From NCBI GenBank assembly GCA_002897115.2, contig BCIH01000001.1, forward strand, positions 2,307,057 to 2,371,056: a stretch of 64,000 nt of DNA. Reading direction: 5' to 3'. Shown here piece by piece: positions 58,009 through 64,000 of this stretch. The stretch's first letter is position 1; the number at the start of each line of letters is the position of its first letter. The DNA is from Prototheca cutis (lineage: Eukaryota > Chlorophyta > Trebouxiophyceae > Chlorellales > Chlorellaceae). The notes under the pieces were generated by a model, which was not told where the DNA came from, did not search any database, and saw nothing but the letters and a program-made list of their open reading frames with translations. A program made the position numbers and the translations under genes.

Positions 58009-58632
58009 CAGCAGTGCAGCGCCCGCATGCCGTGCCTAGCTAGCAGCCAACATAAACATATATATCGTGAATGTGGGCGCTCACAAGGCTCGCCCGCGGC
58101 TGAACTGGGCTCACGACACATGCGTGACCGGTTCAGGAACACGGGACTCGCCTCTACTCCGAAACCGCCGTGGGAGCATGCAATCACGTGATTCTCGTTC
58201 TCGATTCGAACCAGTTTCCCGAGCAGCCTGCCTCCGGGGTTTTCACTCTGAGCCGAAACACTGCGTCCTAAACAGCATGTCCACAATCATCAATGGATGG
58301 AATTCCTTCTCTACTCAGTATTCAAAGTAGTCAAGCATGTGTACGTCACGTTTAGGGGCAGCGGATCTCGCCCGCGGGGAGGGGGGTACACAGAGCGGAA
58401 CAGGATATACAAATTCTTAGCAGAACTTCGCTGGAAAATGAATCAAAGTCAAAGCCCCAAGGGCGAGCTCCTAGGCCAGAGGCCCTGGGACCCAGAGGAG
58501 AGCAGAGCATGGGAGTCCTTGGCCAAAAAGAGAATGGATGGGGTTGAATGCTCCGGGCTGTTTGGTGTAAGGGGCGGTGGTGGATGGCCCCGCCAGTCTG
58601 GGAGCATTCTCGGCTCCGTCATACCGTGCGCC
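58009..58632. other. Intergenic, no gene seen
   Basis: 5' side of the lipase gene and 3' side of the DOMON-b561 gene. A GATTCGAACC-like string at 58204 was checked as a tRNA T-arm and does not fold. Confidence 0.5.
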
Positions 58633-61600
58633 TCAGACCTGGCTGGCCTTGAGGTCGTCCACGGACGCGCTCGCATCGGAGGAGGCCGTGCATCCGGGGC
58701 ACGACGGCGCAGCGCTGTGGGAGGCGAGCCGGCGGTCCACCGACGGACCCTCGCAATCCGCGGTCGGATTGTGCGCCATGAGGAACTGGCCGCCCTTTGC
58801 TGTGCTGCTCCCGGAACGGTGGTTCGCCCTCCGGATCTGGACCTCGCGGACCAGGGCCACGAGGGCGATGACACCAAGGAAGCCAGACATCACCGCATAG
58901 GGCCAGACCCCCAGGTCGGCCATCTTCAGATAGCCACTGTGGGATTTTTTTTAATTTTGGGAGGGGAAACGAGGGTGGAGAATTGGCGGCGGGGGGATGG
59001 GGGGGGGGGGTCTGTACCTCGAGGATTTTCAAGATATATTCCCCCCATCTCCCAATACCACCACAATTACCAGCCCCACAAGCCCAAGGTCCCCCCCCCC
59101 CCCAAAAAAAAAGAAAAGAAAAAAAAGAAAACCATCACTCACTAGTAGATATTGGCGATGGCAATGACAAATGTGGCTCGGCCCAGGAAGCGGTGGCCGA
59201 TGCCCCAGACGTTGCGCCACCTGTGGTCGTGCGCTGGCTTGAGCACGCCACCCATAATCTGCGAGCCGGGTATTGTGCGGTGGGGGTTGGGTGCGGCAGC
59301 AATGCGGGCACTGAACCAGGGATGCGCGGGCAGTTGGGAGCCCCGCTCAACAGAAACAACTTGCCACCACGGGCACTGCCGAGGGCAACAACAAGAACAG
59401 CACCCCCGCAACCCAGCAACAAAGCGATCCCAAAACAGAGTTACCTGGACGAATGCCAGGACAACAATGGTCATGCCCAGATCGCGGTGGGTGGCGACTT
59501 GGGGCGTGATGGCCGTCCACCCGCCGGAAATTTTGAATCCGATGCCGAATCCGGCAAACACCAGGCACAGCGCGAGGGTCATGATGACCCGGTGCGCATG
59601 GAACCAGAGAGGGTCAGCGAATTTGAACGAGCGCGCGAGGAGGATGCCCGTCGGCGCCAGCACGCCCCAGCCCACTGTCAGCAGGCCAGCGTGGACTTTG
59701 ATGAGGCTGTAATTCAGGGTCGTGGCCGAGACGGACCCTGAACCGGACGATGCCGAAAGGTCCAGCGTCCCTGCGCCGTAGGTGCTGTGCATCTGGATGC
59801 TGCCGTCGGAGCCGACGGGCCCCGTCGCCGCGATGATGTTCTGGGAGACATCCGTGGTCGCGAACAGCGACCGCCTGCGGCGTGCAGACTGCCCCGGGAG
59901 CGACGCCAGAGCGACGGAAAATGTGCCAGCCATGCCGGCACTAGAATCCAGCATCGTCGCGTTCAGGTCGGTGAAATCGATTTTGGAGGGTGGCGCGACG
60001 TCAGCCACATCCATGGCGGCCAGGTAGTACCCGTCAATCTTCACGCCGCCGGTGCAGGTGGAACAAGACGACAGAATGACCGCGCTGGCACCAACCATGC
60101 GCCCCGCGGACGTAGGGAATCCAACCGCAACCCATCCGTCCGTCAACGTCGTGTTGAGTGCCCAGGATACCATGCCGGTTGACTCATCCAGGTTCCACAG
60201 CACGTTGAACCCAGAACTGATGGCCGACAGCTCGGCACATGCCCCGAACGACTGTGTTTCGCTGCCCACCCCAGGCAGCGTGCACGAAGCTGACGCCATG
60301 CCTGGCGACGACCCCGGAGGGGGCGACGTTGCAGTGGGGCTGGGTGACGGCGCCGCAGACGGTGGGGAGACTGCCGAGGGGCTGGGCGGGTCTACCGCGC
60401 CAGGCGACGGCGGTGGGCTCCCTTCGGCGACGGGCGAGGGACCCGCAGAGCTGGGCGCCACGGCAACCGAGGCGCTGGCAAGGTTGGCACTCATCCCGCC
60501 ATACGGGTAATTGCCTGTAGCGTGCGAGCCCAGCACGCCCGTGCTCACCAGCGGTCCGATCGCATACACGCCGTCCAGCGACCCAACAGACAACACCGAC
60601 GATGCAGTCTCATTCAGCGGCACAGAGAACGCACCGAACAGGGTGCCGTTGGACCCCGCGGCGGCCCGTGCCTCGCGCAGTGCAAACGTCCCATTGGCAG
60701 CGTTGACCCCGGTGCTGGAGTAGGCGGGCAGGCTGTAGCCCGAGATGGTTGCGCCGCTGGGCACGTCGGCATTCGCAGCTATCACCGCCACCTTGGACCC
60801 CACCATCGACTGGTCGGTGCCGGCCAGCCCAAACGAGGCCCAGCCATCGCCCGCGTCTGCACTCAGACCCACCGACAGCCAGGCGCTGCCATCGGAGCCC
60901 GTGTAGACCGAGGTAAACACCTCAAAGCCAGGGGTCACCTCCTGGCATGCCGCAAAGCTCAGCGACATGCCCTGCAGTTCCATGGTGCACGACGAAGGGC
61001 TCGGGGACTGCAACAGCCCCCGGCGCGGTGTCACCTGGTCAGCCGCACCAACAGCGCCGGCCTCTGAACCAGCCGCCAGACGGGTCGCTACCAGTGCCGC
61101 GACAGGGCCAGCGGAGACCGCGCCGGGGACCGCCACGCTCAGCACTGCAGCGGTGCGCTCGCTGGCCTCCAGGTGTCGGGGGTGAACCATGACGGTCGCC
61201 ACGGGCTCGGGGGTGTCGACACGCACCGTCCAAGTCCGCTGTTTGCCGTCGGAGCTCCCTATCTGCTCCGTTGGCACACGCTTGCCGCCGACCCGCCAGC
61301 TCCTGTGAGGGTGCACGGGCCGAGGGTGATGGTGTCACACGGGGATCCTATGGACCCGTTCTCGACGTAACAGCGCACATGGGCGCATGGCATGCAGCTG
61401 TGGCCATCCCCACGCCAGCCCCAGCTAGGCCGCCCAGGATTTACACACCCACCTCCACTCCTGGGCCCAACGGTCATAGCTGGCCATGTCCGGGAAGAAG
61501 AGCGCCACATAATGGTCTCGCGACCTGCGGTACAGTCGCAATATTTGAGCGTTCTCACATCCTAGTAATGTGCGACTGTTCAAAGCGGCCCTGCCAATGG

Positions 61601-61906
61601 CTTCCCCGTGGCCTCGCGGTGGTCTCGATCGCCTCCCACGGCGCACCATGGAATGCCCTCCACCTGGAAGCCGGATGGGATGGCAACGCCGCGTACTCCG
61701 TCCTGCGCACGGACAGGCGGTCATTGCGTGTCAATATTCATGACTGGGGAGGGAGAATGCAAGGACGCACAGCACTCCTGCCGTCGTCAGGCACCGAGTC
61801 GTGCCTGTGAAAGATGCTCCTGGTGCGGGCGGTCTGGCCCCGCTGCCGCTAGGCAGGCCACAGCGAGCGCCTGCAGCAGCGCTAGAAGGGTCCTCGTTAA
61901 CCTCAT
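58633..61906 (-). CDS. Tandem-DOMON cytochrome b561 membrane oxidoreductase
   Basis: Exons: probable signal-peptide exon 61906-61805 (MRLTRTLLALLQALAVACLA), then 61702-61664 and one ending 61453 (joining unsettled), large exon 61302-59445, then 59258-59143 and 58936-58633. Seen: a first DOMON domain (FAACQEVTPGFEVFTSV, SADAGDGWASFGLAG), a Ser/Pro-rich linker, a second DOMON (NVLWNLDESTGMVSWALNT, TDGWVAVGFPTSAG), and a cytochrome b561 core with four candidate haem histidines: KVHAGLL, FHAHRVIM, THRDLGM and IGHRFLG. A last membrane helix (VWPYAVMSGFLGVIALVALV) precedes a cytosolic tail. Known: DOMON domains bind haem or sugars, and b561 moves electrons across membranes (ferric or ascorbate reductases, FRRS1-like). 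Inferred: a plasma-membrane or vesicle redox protein. Exon 1 appears to end at a GC donor (CACAG|GCACGA). Confidence 0.85.
58995..59120. repeat. G-run and C-run/A-rich low-complexity tracts in an intron
   Basis: The last intron of the DOMON-b561 gene contains runs of G, C and A; in the sense direction a T-rich tract and a G-run follow the donor. Confidence 0.85.
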
Positions 61907-62741
61907 ACGCCTCGTAATTGCATTCGATGGGTCCAGAGGTGAATGTGCGCGACTTGTGGGTGGAATGATGGCAGTCCAGCTTCGCAAAACCGAGGGGCTG
62001 GTACAAAATGGCAAGCACGCGAGGAACCCACTCGGTGCGAGGCCTTTGGAATGAAAGGGTGTTCCAGAAATTATCCTGATAATATTCTTCTGACAGTCTC
62101 AGCAGCTAAGAGCAAGTCATGTGCCTGAGTTGGGGTACCTCGGGGAGTCAGAACACGGCTTCATGACCGGCTTCTGGTGGTGCGACTGGAAGGCTGTGGC
62201 GCTGGTACGGTGAGCCGGGTGGCGCGCTAACGCAGGAGACGCGTAGCGCCCGCGCATTCGCGCATGTCCTCTTATACGGTGATAATTCACCATCCAACGA
62301 GGACATTGGACTGTGCCATGACCCCGATCGCTTCCATCACATTGGCCGGCGAGCGTACTGCAGTTGGACCTCCTGTCCGACTCGTCGCACACTCCGAGGC
62401 AGAGTCAACTTGGCTCGCCTTGCTCGCCAACCGCCTACTGGCGCAGCACATATGTTGAAACCAGAACTCTCAAGCCTTTGGGGACGTGGGCACAGTCGAC
62501 GCGCCTCAAAGCCATTTAATAATTTCCTCGCCAATACTCTGTAGAGCAGCGCATTGTGTTTCGGGGGGGGGGGGGNGNGGGCGCCGCCACTTTAGGGTTT
62601 CACGTGATTTCCATCCCACCGCACCTGCGATCGCAGTCGTTCAACTTGCACCGACTTGTCCACCTGCTTTGCCTTTATTGCCTTTACCGCCATGTTTCCT
62701 TTCATGACACGGTTATACCTTGCTCAAAATGTTATCAATGA
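61907..62741. other. Intergenic between tandem DOMON genes, with N-containing G-run
   Basis: 835 bases; G-run with Ns near 62564-62580. No coding sequence supported. Confidence 0.5.
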
Positions 62742-64000
62742 TCAGGGCAAGCGCTGCTCGGTGACAGAAGCCGCCGTGACGGTATTCCAGTTGCCAACTT
62801 CCGGTTCGCGGAGGGTGTCCACAGGAGGACGCTCTTCCTCCGGCTCGGGCACGGGCACCAGCATTTCCTTTGGAGGGTCTTCGACGGCATCCAGGGCATA
62901 ATTAAACACCGGGGACACCGAGATATCGATCCCGCCGTAGGGATAGTCGACGACCGGATCGAAGTGGGCACCCAGCACCCCCGGAGCATCCAGCGGCCCC
63001 CTCGCGAACAAAAAGTACTGGGGCTCCGCTGCCAACTTGATGAACGTGTCGTTGGCAGGCATCGTGAACACGCCAACCAGGGTCCCGTCTGCAGCCACAG
63101 GCGAGGTTGGCAGGGTGTGATGGCAGCTAGAGAAGCCAAGTGACGTCAGGGTTTGGAAAGCGACCTTGGCCCTCTGTGCTGAGCTCCTTCCGAGATACAC
63201 GTGGATATTGATCTTGCAAAACAAGCCACCTGGTTCCAGCCCACATCCTTTGCATTGCAACACGAAATGTAACAGATGCTCCCACGCTGCGCGTCACCTG
63301 GGAGGCATTCGGCGGCAGCGCCGGGGATCACGAAGCTGCCGTTGGCGGCATTGATGCGCTGAGCCAGTGGGGAGAAGAGCGTGAAGCGCGAGATGGTTGC
63401 CCCCGAGGGCACGCGGTCATCGGTGGCCACGACAGCCACCTCGCCTCCGGCCATGGACTTGGTGTGGGAGAGCCCAAATCCGGCCCACCCGCCGTCGGCC
63501 TGTGCCTTTAGGCCCATGCGCAGCACGCCTCGCCCACGCGTGTCAGTCTCCAGGCTGGTGTACACCCAGAAATCGTCGAGGTAGCTGCGTGCACGCTGGC
63601 AGCTTGAAAAGGGATACCACCTGCCCTGCACCTGCAGCCGGCACGACGGGTCCTCCAACAGCTCCCGGGCCCGGGCAGTGGTGGAGGGCAGGGCGTCCAC
63701 GGCCCTGACGGCCGTGGAGGACCTGGCCTCCACGGCAGTTGCCGCCCCACGTGGACCCCGATACCCGGGGAACGGAGCGTGAACCAGCAGCACCAATGTG
63801 CTGCCGTCTGGCTTTTCAGCCGGCGCACCCTCGATGTCAATCTCGGCCAGCTCAGCGCCATTGGAGCCCGCGAGTTTGACCCTGGGCACGGGGCGGTCAA
63901 GCCGAACCCTCAACGTCCACTCCTCGCCGCCGTGACCGTGATAGATCATCGTGTACGGCAGCCGCGAATACTGCCTCCCATTTCTGGATGTTCAGTGTTC
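62742..64000 (-). CDS. DOMON-domain protein, paralogue of the neighbouring gene (5' partial)
   Basis: Exon 63088-62742 joins in phase (G|AC) to an exon ending at 63298 that runs to or near the window edge. Seen: EEWTLRVRLDRPVPRVKL (compare RTWTVRVDTPEPVATVMV in the neighbour), then a DOMON domain (CRLQVQGRWYPFSSCQ, QADGGWAGFGLSHTKSMAGG, DDRVPSGATISRFTL, INAANGSFVI) and DGTLVGVFTMPAND, DYPYGGIDISVSP. Each block lines up with the first DOMON of the upstream-strand neighbour (DGWASFGLAGTDQSMVG, ADVPSGATISGYSL, VNAANGTF, GNYPYGGMSANL). After the DOMON a Pro/Glu-rich tail (VPVPEPEEERPP) leads to the stop, with no second DOMON and no b561 helices. Inferred: a duplicated, shortened, soluble or secreted relative. 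The 5' end lies beyond the window. Confidence 0.75.

Noticed and set aside
58195..58275. GATTCGAACC string suggesting a tRNA T-arm on the minus strand
   Set aside because: The stem around TTCGAAT does not pair and no acceptor, D or anticodon arms can be placed.

Overview
The window is nuclear DNA of a GC-rich, intron-dense eukaryote, most likely a Chlorella-like (trebouxiophyte) green alga. Almost every gene is split by short GT-AG introns that keep phase when joined. Gene content mixes nuclear-encoded mitochondrial enzymes, a plastid-lipase homologue, a cell-wall-type Pro-rich protein and plant-type ABCA and Furry proteins. TGTAA polyadenylation-type signals follow several stops. No rRNA, tRNA, CRISPR or prokaryotic operon structure was seen. 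Short N runs lie inside G/C homopolymers and mark assembly gaps. Exon positions were worked out by eye from splice signals, phase and family motifs.

Layout: a gamma-glutamylcyclotransferase-like gene (-, truncated by the window edge); an RNA polymerase I RPA34-like subunit (+); the cytosolic Fe-S assembly factor NAR1 (+); an 84-residue two-exon small protein (-); inverted-repeat element A; a secreted Ser/Thr/Ala-rich PPPPES protein (-); RNase P/MRP subunit POP1 (-); a p31comet-like gene (+); mitochondrial aspartate aminotransferase (-); a 20-exon ABCA transporter (+); a histidine acid phosphatase (-); a peroxiredoxin-thioredoxin fusion (+); succinyl-CoA ligase beta (+); an unknown gene (+); a roughly 10-kb Furry/MOR2 gene (-); element B; the FAN1 repair nuclease (-); a J-domain protein with a long unknown C-terminal region (-); element C; a PLIP-type lipase (-); and two tandem DOMON-domain genes (-), the first fused to cytochrome b561.

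Most genes are unrelated housekeeping loci, as is usual for a eukaryotic chromosome. The notable features are: (1) three copies of a 584-625 bp terminal-inverted-repeat element that each carry a zinc-ribbon plus NRD-x-x-A-C-x-N motif, like the C-terminal end of TnpB/Fanzor nucleases; (2) one polypeptide joining a mitochondrial-type 2-Cys peroxiredoxin to a thioredoxin domain with a CGKC active site; (3) repeated GC-AG introns, three in the ABCA gene and three in the peroxiredoxin-thioredoxin gene; (4) a J-domain protein with a C-terminal extension of about 300 residues; and (5) tandem DOMON genes.
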